In this document: positions 10,780 through 23,607 of the stretch, piece by piece
How the letters are laid out: every line of letters starts with the position of its first letter
How positions within the stretch are numbered: the stretch's first letter is position 1
Source: Blasia pusilla
Taxonomy: Eukaryota > Marchantiophyta > Marchantiopsida > Blasiales
Direction: 5' to 3'
Assembly: GCA_050084515.1 (NCBI GenBank)
Contig: CM114273.1
Coordinates: forward strand, 14,074,001 to 14,138,000
DNA: 64,000 nucleotides
Program-made: the position numbers and the translations under genes
Notes under the pieces: model-generated
The model's database searches: none
What the model was told of the DNA's origin: nothing
The model's input: the letters and a program-made list of their open reading frames with translations, nothing else

Positions 10780-13159
10780 TAACCGCAGCAGCAGTCTTGA
10801 ATGGCCGCATACTTCTTGTTCGAAGCTACATTTTGCTTGAGATGCGCTCGAACGAACATTCGGTCGGATGGGGACGGATGCGGCGAATGTCTAGAAGCTC
10901 CCATCTGAAATCTGTCGAAATATTGATCGGCTACGGATCTTTCGGTCACCGAAAGACGTGTCTTGTCTAAAGGCTCATGTCTAAGATTCGTGGAGATATG
11001 ATGGGAACTCCACTCACGATCCCCCGTGTGAATCTCGCTATATCGGAATGCGCTGAAAAGTCCTCAGTCCGTAAACATGGTCTGAATCGTATGGCAATAT
11101 GAAAAGCCGGACGAGTAATGAGACGCCCTATTTGGCAATATGAAAATCCGGACGAATAATGAGACGCCCTATTAAAACAGTTCCGGACGAGTTTCCACGC
11201 TTGAAGAGTGTGGCTCACACCTTCGAGCGATGTGAAGGATCCGAAGTTGAACGGAGTTGCGGCCGACTAAACCGAGGAGGAAGGATCAAGCGTTTTGACT
11301 TGGGCACGTTTATCTGCTCTGCGACGTGATCGAGCTTAAAGTTGACGGCGGGACCAGATCTCTGTGGACAGTGTGCATGGTTCTGGCTGCGGGACACAAA
11401 TTTGGATGTTAGAATGCCTTTTCTCTGGTTCATTCAAATTTGAGCCGTCGATATTCGTGGCACCGCGAGGGGTGCCAAGGTGGCCAGCTCAGGACCGCTG
11501 TTCATTGGTGTCATCCTCAGGCGGTAAACGGCCACGGAAGAGTGCCGGAAAGGAGGGGATCGATGCTGCTGTATGGCGGGGACGCTGTTTGCGCGAGCGC
11601 ACGAGTGGTTGGCAGGCGTCTGTTTATGTTAAACGAGGTCGACGGAAGATTGGAATTCTTTTGTCGGAGCCCACCGCGAGGGATGGGAGTGCCTCGAAAA
11701 GCACGGGCGGAGAAGAGGAGTCATCTTTATTCCGGAGACGTAATTCGTTGGCGTTCGAAAACAGCGATGAAGACTGAGCCTACTGAGGAGAACGGGCCGA
11801 TAGAAGGCGTTACGCTGGAAAATCCTTGTGCGTGCTTGGGTATTCCGGGGCCTCTGCCAGAGGGGAGTCAATCGCTGGAAAAATATGATGGGGCGCTGGC
11901 AGTTGGCATCGCGTTGTTAGGCCGCACACTTTTGTGAGCTGGCCCATTGGTTGGAAACAGTGGGGTAGGCCCCGCAGTTGCCGAATCTAATCTGGAAGAC
12001 ATAGAGAACCCTTCGTGATGAGCCGTCAAACAGCGCGTCTCCAACATGGCTGCATCATCATTGGTTCGCCTTTTTTCCAACTCAGCAGCCTGTCACTGTT
12101 CCCCATCAGGATGCGCCGGAGTGAGGCAGCGAGACGAAGCTGTGGCGTACGAGCGGGCACATGTCGACATTCTAAGGGCACGAAGATTGTGAACAACTGG
12201 CACAGCAGCGGCTCTTCCCGCTGTGTTGTTGTTAGGTCGTTCTCGCAGAGCTTGCTTGCGTCGACCCCGAGACTGACCTAATCGCCACAGCTCCTCCTGT
12301 CGACGTTCCCACCTGCGACTTCGCTTCGAGTTGGAGTCGCGAGCCTCGCCGAATCCGGGGCCGTCGGTGGTTTTACTCTCGTGTATTCCGTTTCGCTGTG
12401 TATGGATGTCAGGCCTGGAAACTGTCGGCACTCGAAAGCCATCTCCACCCGGTTTTAGGAAAATACAGACGGAGAGCAGAGTATCGATTCCGCACCTAAA
12501 GAGTTGGGAGACCTAAATACTGTACTGTGCGAAGCGCACGACATTGTCGGATATCTACTTTGACGACGAGCTCGTGGTCGTAACTGACAAGAAGCTAGAG
12601 AGGGTACGAGATACCGTTTCCTCTAGGAGATGAAAGCCTTCACGCCCATTGCACACCCCACTCGCTCACGGTTTCAACGGCCCATCAGGACGGGAGGATC
12701 AGATGTCGGAATATAGAAAACGTAGAAAAGCTAATTTTAACCGTGACGAAAGGAGCGGAGTGATGCAAAGTGTGTGGATGGGACATGAAGATATCGCACA
12801 TCCCACAGGACGACATTTGATGGACCACACAATGTGAGCGCAGGGTGTTCGTGATTGTATAATACAATTTCCTCGAATATCGTTTTCACCCACGCAAAAA
12901 CGCAGACACACATCACTTTCACTTCAACTTGCTACAACTCTCTTTGTAACCGGCACCTCGACCTCCAAAACCTGTTGGCCAGCCCTGGACAACTCGATAC
13001 CTTTCTTATTATTACAAACGAAGCGCATGGCCAGAACCCTTCCGCACTCGTCCGTAATCTATACAAATAATTCCTAACTACGTACCTGCATCTCTTAAAA
13101 AGAGATAGACCGAAGCATATCGACGTCGGCCAGTCACTACGTGAATCTACATCAAGTGC
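10780..13159. other. GC-richer gene-free flank of the TPR gene
   Basis: Base composition changes at about 10780 to GC-richer DNA that continues to about 17700. Several overlapping open frames (for example 11440-11937 plus) lack motifs and compete in several phases, so none is called. The part next to 13159 should hold the 3' untranslated region of the minus-strand TPR gene; no clear AATAAA-like signal could be fixed. Confidence 0.4.
11093..11173. repeat. Tandem duplication of about 40 bp
   Basis: The unit beginning 'ggcaatatgaaaagccggac' and ending 'gagacgccctatt' occurs twice in a row with three or so substitutions between copies. Confidence 0.85.
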
Positions 13160-16090
13160 CTATTGCTTCATAGACCCGGGGGAATTCCGCAAGCTGAAGA
13201 ACTTAAATCTGTCTTTCATGGACTCTGTGTCCGTTCCGTACTCTCTGAAGTTGTACTCGTCCTGTTTGAACGATGAGGGAACTTTCCCTTCGCTGTAACA
13301 TGTTGCACAAAGGTTGAAGTTGGATGCCATTTCTTTGAACCGTGATCCTAATATCGGGTAGGAACACACAGCGCATGGTAAACCATGATGACGGAGTCTG
13401 TCACCTACCTCCAACTTGGCAAGTAGGTTTAGAATTCCGAACCCCCAATCCAAATCGTCGAACATATCGACAAATTCGGGGTATGAGATGTTCACCTGAT
13501 CATCGTCACCGTGAAGTTCCCACATATCACTCGTACCCTGGGTAGGTAGGTACATGGCACGCATGAACTTGATATAAGTCTTGGCATCGGTCTTCGCAAT
13601 CTCTCCCTCCGACACAGGATTCCTCCTGGACAGTATTTGAAATACTAAGCGTTTCCTCTTCTCAGGAGCAAGGTTGGCGCACAGGGGAGCTATTGAAGCT
13701 AAAAACATGCCCAAATCCACTCTACCTGTTGCGCTCCTATCTAAAACGGCAAGCAGTTTTTCGTTAATTGCTTTGACAGATGCCTGAAAGGCCTCTGGAT
13801 CAAGGAAATGAAGTAACCGCCGTAGTATTTTCTCCAACTCCGCCTTTCTGATCAAATTTGCAGACGCTCCTACTTCATAAGACTTTTTCGCATTCTCATC
13901 TAGCTCATATTTTAAAGTGGAGCTCTCAAACTTGTGCAATCGAGTTTGCTTTTGGAATGCCCTTATATCCAAAGCACAACGCAGCCAAAGCCTAGGGCTC
14001 GTTTTACTAGTGGCTCTATGAAACTTGCCCAACTCGACTACCATATGCCCCTCTGAAATAGGTGTAGATGCACCCATCGGATCCCTCGTCATACCTTCTT
14101 GAGCACTTTGAACAACTGTAGTTAAGTCCTTAGGTCTTTTATGCATATGTTTCAAATACATAATTGCATCGTAAACCTCCACTCGATTGGTCGTTTTGAA
14201 GGCTTCCTTGAGAGCTTTCTTCGCAGCTTCGCTCTCCCCTGCTCCCAACAACGAGACTGCTCTGTTCAACTGAGCACGCCAGTCTCTGGGCCTAAGGCTA
14301 AGAACTTTGGTATACATCTCTGCTGCATAGGCATACTTCCCTGCATCCCTTAACAATCCCCCAAGGTTGTAGAGTGCATCCACGTGATTTGGGTTCAAGT
14401 CTATTGCTCTCTGAAATTCAGAAGTCGCGCGCTCGTTCTCATTCAGAGCATGCAAAGCTGACCCAAGATCGCAATGTGCATCTGCGTAATCATGCTTCAG
14501 ATAGATAGCTTCTTCTAAGGCTTTTTCTGCAGCACGATACTCTCCAACCCCTAGTAGAGCAGATCCCAAATGCTTTAGAGCACGGTAATGTGTCGGGCTG
14601 AGAATAGCTGCCTCACGGTAGTGCTCACAAGCCCCTAAGAGCATTCCCTCCCCCTCCAGTGCAATGCCGAGGTTCACATGCACCTACAAGATAAAACTTC
14701 AGCTCAGTTTCAGCATCACACATAATCAACAAAGCCAGGCTACAGATAGATCCCTGGAAGAGAAGGTATGCAAATCAGTCTTAAAACTTCGATCTGTTCC
14801 GCCACTTCATGTGACCCTACTGCTCTAATTTCACCTCTCCAACTTCCGCGGGACGAGCATATCCTGAATTCTCCTGATTCTAAAACAAACATCCATTCAG
14901 TCTTCACAACCCAGAGGATGTTTATTAACGAAACGGGCTGTTGGGCAACGAAGGCACCCCAAAGAACAGTAAAAGCTAATTCAATTGATGAAGAATTTTT
15001 CTAACTGGAAACCATAACGACTAGTAAATCGAGAGAACGAAGATACCTGCGGGCGGAGAGCTGAGTGAGAACCGCTACTTTGTGCCGTCTCCAAAGCTTT
15101 CTCATAGGCCGCTCGCGCTTCCGGCAACCTATTACCGATAGAGTAGAGGGCATTTCCAGCTCGGAAATAGGCTCTAGTGTCATTTCGCTTCAACTCGATG
15201 GCCCTTTGAAAACTGGTCAAAGCTTCCGTATACCATCGGTGGTCGGAGAGCGTCCTGCCCATGGCCAAATGTGCGTCAAATGCGTGAAGATCTCCTTGAC
15301 TGCCAGAAGCATCGGCCTTGGCCCTAAAATCAGCCACGGACTTTTTGAATGTCATATAATCGGATCCGAGGTCTTCTGGTTTCCTTCCCCCCAGAACTAC
15401 CTGGTCTTCTCTTTGACTGACAGAACCCAGCTCCTTAGACCAATCCCCTGCTTCCACACCTGAAACGGGCTTCTTCTCCTCCCTCTCTTTCTTCTTTCCT
15501 TCGATCTTTCGATCCACTCCCCGCAGAAATAATTCTAGATCCTCAATCAGCTTCCACGTATCATCGTACAGAATCCCATTGTTTGGAGACGAAGCCCAAG
15601 CACCGACATTTTCCTTTCTTCTCACAAACTGCGTCTCGTCAGTAATGGAAACAACTTTCGGCTGGGCAGTGGATCCACTTGCTGTGGAACCGGCATCCCT
15701 TTTCTCTATGGGCTCGTCTATGGCCCCGTCTGCAAGAGCATCAACTCCTTCGTCGCCGTCTGCGTAAAGATCCAGACCTAAGGCATCGAAATCTCTATCC
15801 ACATCTCCCGCTCCATCGTCATAAGTCCTAAGCAGCCCGTCCAAGCTCAATCCCTTGTCTCCTTCGATGTAATCTCCGTAAGTGCGAAAAACTTCGTCCA
15901 GTATAGCACTTATCTGCTCCTCCGAAAACTTCACCCTAGGGTTCACAGCAATCACAAGATCTGCCATTTCGTCCCGATTAAGCCTGCCATCTTCATTGCG
16001 GTCAAACTCTTGAAATATTTTCTCGACTTTGCGTCGTCTGTCCCTGACTGAAGGATCTCCACCAGTCTGATCACCACTTTCATTGGTCAT
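13160..16090 (-). CDS. EF-hand and TPR repeat protein (calcium-binding tetratricopeptide family)
   Basis: Two exons: 15047-16090 (348 codons) and 13160-14683 (507 codons plus stop), giving 855 residues. The join is CAG|GT...AG|GTG in phase 0 and continues the TPR array without a break. An N-terminal EF-hand loop at residues 30-41 (D-R-N-E-D-G-R-L-N-R-D-E) has acidic or Asn ligands at positions 1, 3, 5 and Glu at 12; a second EF-hand-like segment near 65-90 is degenerate. Residues 125-260 are acidic and low complexity. TPR repeats run from about 268 through 530. Near 785-810 there is a CxxC...CxxC cluster followed by a conserved-looking GKVP segment, as in Arabidopsis At1g05150/At2g32450, which are similar in length (about 800 residues). 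The family's role is not well established; calcium-dependent scaffolding is inference. It is the only intact host gene here and is flanked by GC-rich DNA on both sides. Confidence 0.93.
14684..15046 (-). other. Intron of the EF-hand/TPR gene
   Basis: A 363-bp intron with donor CAG|GTATCT and acceptor TTGTAG|GTG on the minus strand. Reading frame and TPR periodicity continue across the join. The apparent extra C-terminal tail reached by reading through the donor is intron. Confidence 0.92.
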
Positions 16091-17310
16091 ATTGTTAGGG
16101 TTCCTTACTCCTCACAAGCACTCACCTCAAATGATCTACGCTGGCTCTAAACACGCTCTTACCTTCAGGATGTTTCCCCCAAATCCCACACAGTTTCCAT
16201 GTCAGTCGATTTTTCTCTGATTATCTCTGAACGCAACCCAGGGCACATACTCAAGGTGCGCAACACCGACGCGATAGACCATGAGCACTTCAAATGGGAT
16301 TACACATTCCACGCCCGAGTCAGAACTCACACTCCAGAAGTTCCACCAAAAGAAACAGCGATAGCACGACAGAAGGGAACGTTCACTTCTATCCAAACCT
16401 ACTCGGACTACAGCCACATCAGCCAAAGTGACCTCCAATCACACACCGAACTCTCACGAACAGAGACACGAACGCATTACGTTTGCACAATCGCGCGCAT
16501 TATCCTCTCCCCGCCAGCGCTACGAGCTTCGATTTCCACAGATCAAGCGACCAAAACTCCCACTTCCTCTTGCACCTCGTCCACTAATTCTTCACGCCAG
16601 GCTTCGGCACTACTTCCTCAATTACCGCACCCGCATGTCCAACTCAACCCAACCCAACCCCACCCCACCCCACCCCACCCCCGACCCGACGCGACCTGAC
16701 CCCACCCAACCCGACTAAACCAAACCCAGCAAATCACTGCACTCGTTTTCTCCTTTTCTCGTTCAGGCTCTTGCCCTCCTCGCACCTTTTCCTCTCCTCT
16801 ACCGCATAGTCCGCTGCCTGCGATCCTGCACTCTTCCTGCTTGCCTCCCCTTCCTGCCCTGTCCCACCTTGCAATCACTAGGACTGGTTCTCTGACTTTT
16901 GCCGAATGGAGCAAAGCAATGAACTGTGCAGCTGCTCTTGCTCTGAACGATGAGTTACTCGTTTCTTGGGACCCACCGGACCGTCAGATAATTCCTATCG
17001 GACGATGCAGGAATGCTGGCCAGCATCGGTTTTCCTTACTCATTTATGAATATATCCACAGTGAAAAAGTACGTGTGGCGGGCCCACAGCGTGCCCGATA
17101 TACCTCATCTGACGCACGACGAGCGAGTCATCATTTCGCTGTCTCCTTTTCCTTCGCGCGGATCCAGAAATGCTCGCTTCTGGGACTCTCCCCTCCGTCG
17201 GATGGGATTAATCGACGATGTCCCGACATATCCATCTTTTCTCACCGTTTTAATTCCCGTCCGTCGTGAATCCTCGGCTGTCTCCGAGAAACCAGTCCCA
17301 ACCGACGAAT
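16091..17310 (-). promoter_or_regulatory. Presumed promoter and 5' UTR of the EF-hand/TPR gene
   Basis: The gene-proximal upstream DNA is C-rich and CpG-containing. A C-rich tract of CCCAA/CCCCA units lies at about 16645-16720. Open frames here, including proline-rich ones, overlap one another in several phases and are composition-driven. No TATA box could be placed with confidence, so the extent is a guess based on composition. Confidence 0.35.
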
Positions 17311-17579
17311 AATTATGACTAGGAGTTACTTACCGGACGGAAGCGAACTCCTTTAACTGTAATTGTTAATCTCTCTTCTCCGTCTATCTAAGAAGGGTAG
17401 TTACCCAATTAATATGCAGATACCGCTACCCTCCCCTCACCTAAATAAGTGAGATCCCCTCGGCTTAAACCTCAAGTCGTGTCGCCGTCTCATAGGCGCT
17501 AGGCTCTCACAGTCACAGTACGCTAAGTGGTCACGTCCAGCCCCGCTATAATTCCCACGGCTTGGGTATTGAATTCCTA

Positions 17580-17699
17580 GCGTGTGCACGGACATCTCTC
17601 CGCGGACCCATTCTGCAATCCCTCACCCGCGACTAACGCGTGCACGGACAGTGCCACTCCTCGGAGAGTCGGACCCGTGCTGCGATCCCTCACCCGTGA
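17580..17699. repeat. Diverged tandem duplication of about 60 bp
   Basis: The unit beginning 'gcgtg(t)gcacggaca' and ending 'gatccctcacccg' occurs at 17580-17633 and 17637-17699 with several differences. It marks the right edge of the GC-rich island. Confidence 0.7.
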
Positions 17700-17720
17700 A
17701 CTTATTCTTTCTCCGGCCCG

Positions 17721-18583
17721 GGATAGAAAAGATCAATCTTTAGATTCGAATTTCGAAGCGCGCAACAATCAAACATAACATGAATTTCGAGAGTTCTCAT
17801 GTACGTTATATGAGGAGTGCTTATTACATGGTGACGCATGTAGAGTATGATAAATGTCATTCTAAACCCGACGTTTATATATCCTAAATGGGCGCATATT
17901 TCAAGAGGGGTGGTTTCGCGTGGGGTGCGTATACATTTCGGAACGGGCACAAACTAGTTTATGTGAAATTGTGAATGACTTTTTTCTACGTCCAAAGATT
18001 TTCCATCATACAAGATTTTGTTACTTTTCAAAATCCACACTAGGCCACATGGCCATCATTTGAAATGGTTGTAATTTATTTATGTTCATCTCTTTGCTGG
18101 AGACGCATTGTAAGAAAGCAAAAATTATACATTATGAAGAACCCCATAACAAGTACACTGATTGAGAGATTCTAGAGCATAAAAGAAATACAAACACAAA
18201 AAGTGCAACAACAAGTACGTCCACTTGGATCCTACTCGGCGTAGCATACAAAGAACACGAGAGAAGTGCGCCAAGTTGGAACGCAAAACAAACCCTAAAT
18301 GCAAGCGTGAAAGTGGAAATGAAAAAAACAAAGAGTGGAATCAATCATATGGTAGAGTAGAGGGCGTACCCAATAAACAAGCCATGAATCAAAATGGAAA
18401 GGAAACCACAGATCGAGTAGTGTCCATGAAGCAAGAGACCTCCAACTAACGAGCGCCAATGTTGCTAGACACATGCCAACTCTAAATGCATGTGTGTTCC
18501 CACGAAAAAAACTTTGAGCGAGACTAACTCACACATGAAATCAAACAAGCAAAAAATCCGCCTATCCTAAAGCCCCCCAACAT
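17721..18583. other. Gene-free stretch before the Helitron
   Basis: AT-rich sequence with no recognisable gene. The Helitron 5' terminus (a TC dinucleotide with no strong motif) should lie here but could not be placed. Confidence 0.4.
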
Positions 18584-20918
18584 TTGATTAAACGCAACAT
18601 GAAAATGACTTTGCCCGGGGAAGGAATAGGTTGGCACATTTATGATAGGGTTGATCTAGTGCTCAGGCCTTCCAATGAGGATGGAATAATAGTAGGAGAA
18701 AATCAAGAAGAAAGCAAAAAATTGACAAAGTACATTTATATATTACCAAGACTCGAGTTAGTTGAAAATGCATTCCATGAAGTTATCAAGAATACATCCA
18801 CGATTGGGCCACCACAAGTTGAGTTACCTAGCACTCTTCCTATTATAGTTCAAGATGAAGTTGTCGACAATTCGCCGACCACTCTTCCTATTCCAATTCA
18901 AGATGAAGTTGTTGAAAATTTTTCGACTCTTGCTCAACCCGGGGATAAATTAAGGTCAAGAGTAGATGTCGTGTCTGCTAATGGAGTTGTGTTATCTTCA
19001 CAATGTGCCACTATACCAAATGCTTCTAGAATTCGTCTGTCGTCTATTGTTGACAAAGTTGTATGATTAAATACATTACTCAATCTTGCAAGGAGGCCAA
19101 ATTTCCAAGAAAGTGGTATTCGGAAGTTGCTATTACAAAGGAGTTTGAATCGTACTAGTGGTTGAATACGTTAGGTTCTATGACAGAGATATGCCCCCCA
19201 TGCCGTGCTTTGCATTGGAAATGTGAAATGGTCAAAGGTACTAAATTTGGTGACTCGCCCTATGGCATGTATTATGGCCATGGGAGAATACATTTACCTC
19301 TCTTGAGATCATCTCCTCCATTTCTGAAATCCTTGATTTTCGGTGTTGGTCCTACAAGCGTTCAATTTCTTACACATGCTCGAGCTTATAATTCGGCACT
19401 TCAACTTGCATCTACTGGGATGCATGTAAATAAACAAATTGGTGGCATTTGACACTTTCGGGTCCAAGGTGGGATCTATCATTCCATTGGACCTTTACAT
19501 CTTGATATAGGGAGGCATCCCCGGTTTGCTCAACTATACGTCCATGATAATGCAAATGAATTGGAAAATCGTGCTAGAGTTATGTCTACATCTTCTGATC
19601 TTAAAATGGATATTTTGAGAGGTCCCCAAGACATGTTACATGAATGCAATCCATATGTGAAGATTTTTCGTGATATTGCATATGAAGCAAGTGATCTTAA
19701 TATGTGGATCATCCTCAAGGCAAGTAAGAGAGGTCTTGATGGAAAGCGTTATAACTTACCAACTGCTTCTGAGGTTGCTGCTATTCTGCCGGGTGATAGA
19801 AGTGAACACGTTGAGCATCGTGATATAATTGTATGACTACATGGAGGAGGAGTCAAACGTATATCCGACCTCAACGAAGCATATATTCCCTTACACTTTG
19901 TTATATTATTTATCTATGAGGAAGCAGGTTGGCATCATGGAATACCCTTTGGGCGAATCAAAGGTTGTAGAGAATCCCAACAACTGGGCCATATTATTCA
20001 TGGGGAGGAGGGACATCTTGAACCTTCAGATGATTGCATGTATGAGGATAGAGTTGATGGTGATATTGTTGAGGAAAGAAGAACAAAATGTATTTCGGTC
20101 TTACAATTTGTATGTTTTCAACTTCAAACGCGCATTGGAGGAGAAGATGACAATTGCTTATTGCGGCTTTGTCGACTTCCTCAAGAATATATGGTTGACC
20201 TATATGCCACTGTACATGTGGAGATGCAACGATTATCATGGATGTGCTTAAATTAGAAGGAATTGAGGGCTGAATTATATCAAGGTATAAAGGATGTCAT
20301 GCATCGACAAGATGCGGACAGCCGAAGGCTTGGTAGACGCATTATATTACCTTCTTCTTTTACTGGAGGGTCACGTCATATGCATCAATTGTATCATGAT
20401 GCAATAGAAATTTTATGACATTTGGGAAAGCTTGACAACTTCTTGACCATGACATGCAATCCAAAGTGGGAGGAGATTGCATCAGCCTTATTACCTGGCC
20501 AATCAGCTGCAAGCCAACCAAATTTGGTTGTGCGAGTTTTTTAGAAGAAAAAGAAAGAGTTGTTATGACTTATGATGAAGAAAAAAATATTAGTCCGAGT
20601 TGTAGGATGCATCTATATGGTGGAATTCCAAAAAAGAGGATTGCCGCATGTGCATGTCCTTATTATTTTAGGTCGTGAGGATAAACCACGCACCACAACT
20701 GATTATGATCGTATCATTTCAGCTGAAATCCATGATCAATCTACCCTTTCAAGATTATATTCCACTATTTCTAATTGCATGGTTCACAGGCCATGTGGAC
20801 CATTAAATCCAAATGCATCATGTATGGATAAGGAAACAAAAAAATATACAAAAGGCTATCCTAAAGCTTTTGCGGCCAACACTACCAAAACGGAAGATGG
20901 TTATCCGATTTTTTGTAG

Positions 20919-21012
20919 GTAATAACCCTTTTATTTTTAAGGCATATGTATTCATGATTCATTCAAATGCATTCATTCATTATTCATTCCGATTTTTATT
21001 GTGTTTTTGTAG
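20919..21012 (+). other. Intron 1 of Helitron gene
   Basis: GTAATAACC...TTTTTGTAG. Splicing joins TGT AG|A TTT and continues the Rep sequence 'YPIFCR' into 'FDNGRE', the usual order in Helitron Rep. Confidence 0.75.
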
Positions 21013-21705
21013 ATTTGATAATGGAAGGGAGATAATTAAGAGGGAACATTCATTGGATAATGGTTGAGTTGTGCCTTACAATCCTATGTTATGCACCCTC
21101 TTCGATTGTCATATTAATTTGGAGATTATAAATAGTGTTTAATTTCTGCGGTCAAGTACTTATACAAATATGTTTATAAGGGATTTGATGGTGTGTCATT
21201 TAAGTTGTCAAAGAATACAGATACATCCAATGTTATCAAAGTTATTGATGAGACAACGTCATATCTTGATGCGAGGTATGATTTTATGGATTGACTTCTC
21301 TGATGCATTAATTTATTTCTCAAGTTTATTTCATTATCCTTACTCAAATACTTAGAATTCTCGTTATTCCATATATAGATCTTCTTCGGAAGCATGTTAG
21401 AGTCTCTTTAAGTTTAGTCTATATGTTGAACTTCCAAGTATCGTAAGACTAGCAATCCATCTTTCGGAACAATAATTAGTCTACTTCAATGATGTTGACG
21501 CTCTTGGAGATATTTTACAACTAAAAAGAGAGACAAAATTGACCCAATGGTTTGCAACCAATCTATCTGACTCCAGTGGTCGACAATATCTATACATAGA
21601 TTTTCCTTCTTATTATCGTTGGAGTAACAAGAGATAGATTCGTAGGGTACAAAAACAAAAATGGTTGTGGCCATTCCATTGGCCACTTATATCTTACTCA
21701 TCCAG

Positions 21706-21808
21706 GTAAATGCTCAAAACTTCTTTGTATATAATTGCTTTTATATTCTATCTCTAAAGCGATCTATCTATATGCTGGGATAAACTCATTTAGTTCACTT
21801 CTTCATAG
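21706..21808 (+). other. Intron 2 of Helitron gene
   Basis: CAG|GTAAATGC...TTCATAG|GTGAAGG. Splicing gives HPGEGERNWLRLLLHHV, matching the helicase N-terminal region. The 60.6 kb relic has a comparable insertion ending in the same TAG|GTGAAGGAGAA acceptor (about 60741). Confidence 0.75.
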
Positions 21809-22119
21809 GTGAAGGAGAACGTAATTGGTTGAGATTACTTCTCCATCATGTTTGAGGAGCAACTATGTACGAATGCTTAAGAATTGTTAATGAGGTATTA
21901 TGTCCAACATTCAAGGAGGTTGCTATCCAATTGGGAGTTCTTGAGGATGATAGGGAAGTGTTCTCTTGCTTTGAAGAAGCTTCTATAATCCGTACAGGTT
22001 CTTCACTTCGTCGCCTATTCGCAATTATTATAGCGTATAACACACATGCTCAATCTGCAACACTTTGGAGTCAATTATTGGTTCTTCTGGTAGAAGATCT
22101 CTTATATGAACGATATCAG

Positions 22120-22225
22120 GTAAGAATTAATTACTACCCTTGCATCATTTATTTTCTTCCTAATAGTATCTTCTATTGAGTATTCAGCATACTAATCAAT
22201 TTTGGGTTATCATCCTATTTTGTAG
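22120..22225 (+). other. Intron 3 of Helitron gene
   Basis: CAG|GTAAGAATT...TTTTGTAG|AAAACTGG. Splicing joins LLYERYQ to KTGIPNLLVEDA in phase 0. Confidence 0.75.
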
Positions 22226-23607
22226 AAAACTGGAATTCCTAATCTTCTTGTTGAAGATGCTATGGTTAATACTGCATTTTTGGAAGTCCATTATCATTTA
22301 CAAGATCAAGGAAAAAGAGTGTCTGACTTTCCAGACATGCCCCAACCTGACTTCCAACGCCTTCAACCAAATTCCTATTTGGAGGAACAAGAGCTATTGT
22401 ATGCTACAGAAGAATTATTTGAGCAAGTGCAATTGGGAGAAGCATGTCTAAATGAAGTAAAATGTATTATTTGGGATGCTATACATGATGAGCTTGATCA
22501 AATATGCATGAATGCTCCACCATCTCCAAAAGTTTTTTTCGTCGATGGTCCAAGTGGAAATGGAAAAACATTTTATATAATCTTATGCTTGCAAGTGTAA
22601 GAAGTGCAAGAGGTGTAGCTTTGGCTGTGGTGTCATCCGGAATAGCTGCTCTATTGTTAGACGGAGGGGTATTGTTAGAAGGGGATATTGCACATTCGCG
22701 ATTCAAAATCCCCAACAATCTTTGTGAGAGCTCTACTTGCAAGCAGGTGCCATTCTAGTGATGCAAAAAATTTAATTACCTCCAACTGTGGTGGCACAAC
22801 TTCTAATTTACTCCCCTTTTTTATTATAGTTTATCAGATGATAATGATGGAGCGCGCTTAATCCATGATGAAATGCTTATTGTATGGGACAAAGCACCTA
22901 TGGCTCATCGTCACGCATTTGAGGCTAGAAATCAAACTTTACAATATATTATGGGAGTTGTTTCTAATGATCTATAATAATTTTCATTTGGTGGAAAACT
23001 TATGGTATTCGGTGGTGATTTTCGTCGAGTGTTTCTTGTTGTTCTTCATGGGGATCGACCGCAAATCATCCAAGCCACCATAAAGAGATGATCTTGTTGG
23101 TCTAATGTAAAGGTCATGAAGTTGACAACAAACATGCGAGTTCAAAGGTTGGAAGGTCAGTTGCGTAGTGAACAACAAGCTTTTGCTGATTAGAAGTGGG
23201 AGAGGGTCGTGTACCTTTGCATCCTCATTTGGGAGAAGACTTAATGTGATTACCATCTGAAATTGTTACTAAAATTAATAAGATATGTGATCTTATTGAT
23301 TTGATATATGGCAATTTTCCATGCGAATTCAATGAAATCAATTTCTTGAGAGATACGGGAAATTTGACTCTAAGAAATAAAGATGTCGAATGTTGATGAC
23401 ATAAATACAAGCGTAATGTCGTTGTTTCCCGAGGTAATGCCTTTAACCTTTATAAAAGAGCTATTCTTTGGGAAGTTTGGATATTAATATTACCTTTTCT
23501 CACAAACTCATTATATTTTGTGTACATGAGCAAGTTTACCTTAGCGTCGACTCTATTCCAAACAAGGGGATGACTCATATATATCCAACTAAATTTTTGA
23601 ACACATG

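Larger units (their letters stand above)
18584..23607 (+). pseudogene. Helitron Rep/helicase gene, 5' and central part
   Basis: This is a broken but readable Helitron replicase. The N-terminal region (19162-19836) has the Cys pair, the 'YNSALQLAS' block and the 'FAQLYVHD' block typical of Helitron proteins. Rep follows: the HUH metal motif HVH (His codons at 20647 and 20653) in an EFQKRGLPHVHVL context, and the two-tyrosine motif KYLYKYVYKG at about 21146-21178. The PIF1-type helicase begins at about 22260, with a Walker A variant GPSGNGKT near 22549-22572. Stops and frameshifts interrupt the frame (for example after 19452, 20251 and 22600). Three GT-AG introns restore the frame where they occur. 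The helicase is cut at 23607 by the gypsy insertion and resumes at 33399. Rep/helicase act in rolling-circle transposition in the nucleus; this copy cannot be functional. Confidence 0.9.

Noticed and set aside
10273-10782. Open frame of 169 codons rich in Phe, Leu and Ser, resembling a membrane protein
   Set aside because: It lies wholly within a pyrimidine-rich minisatellite; all three plus frames are open and equally hydrophobic, so this is composition, not a gene.
11440-11937. Open frame of 165 codons in GC-rich DNA
   Set aside because: Competing frames on both strands are similarly open and no conserved domain is visible, as expected by chance in GC-rich sequence.
16199-16718. Overlapping open frames upstream of the TPR gene, one proline- and threonine-rich
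   Set aside because: They depend on a C-rich simple tract, overlap in several phases and have no motif. The region is better read as promoter or 5' UTR.
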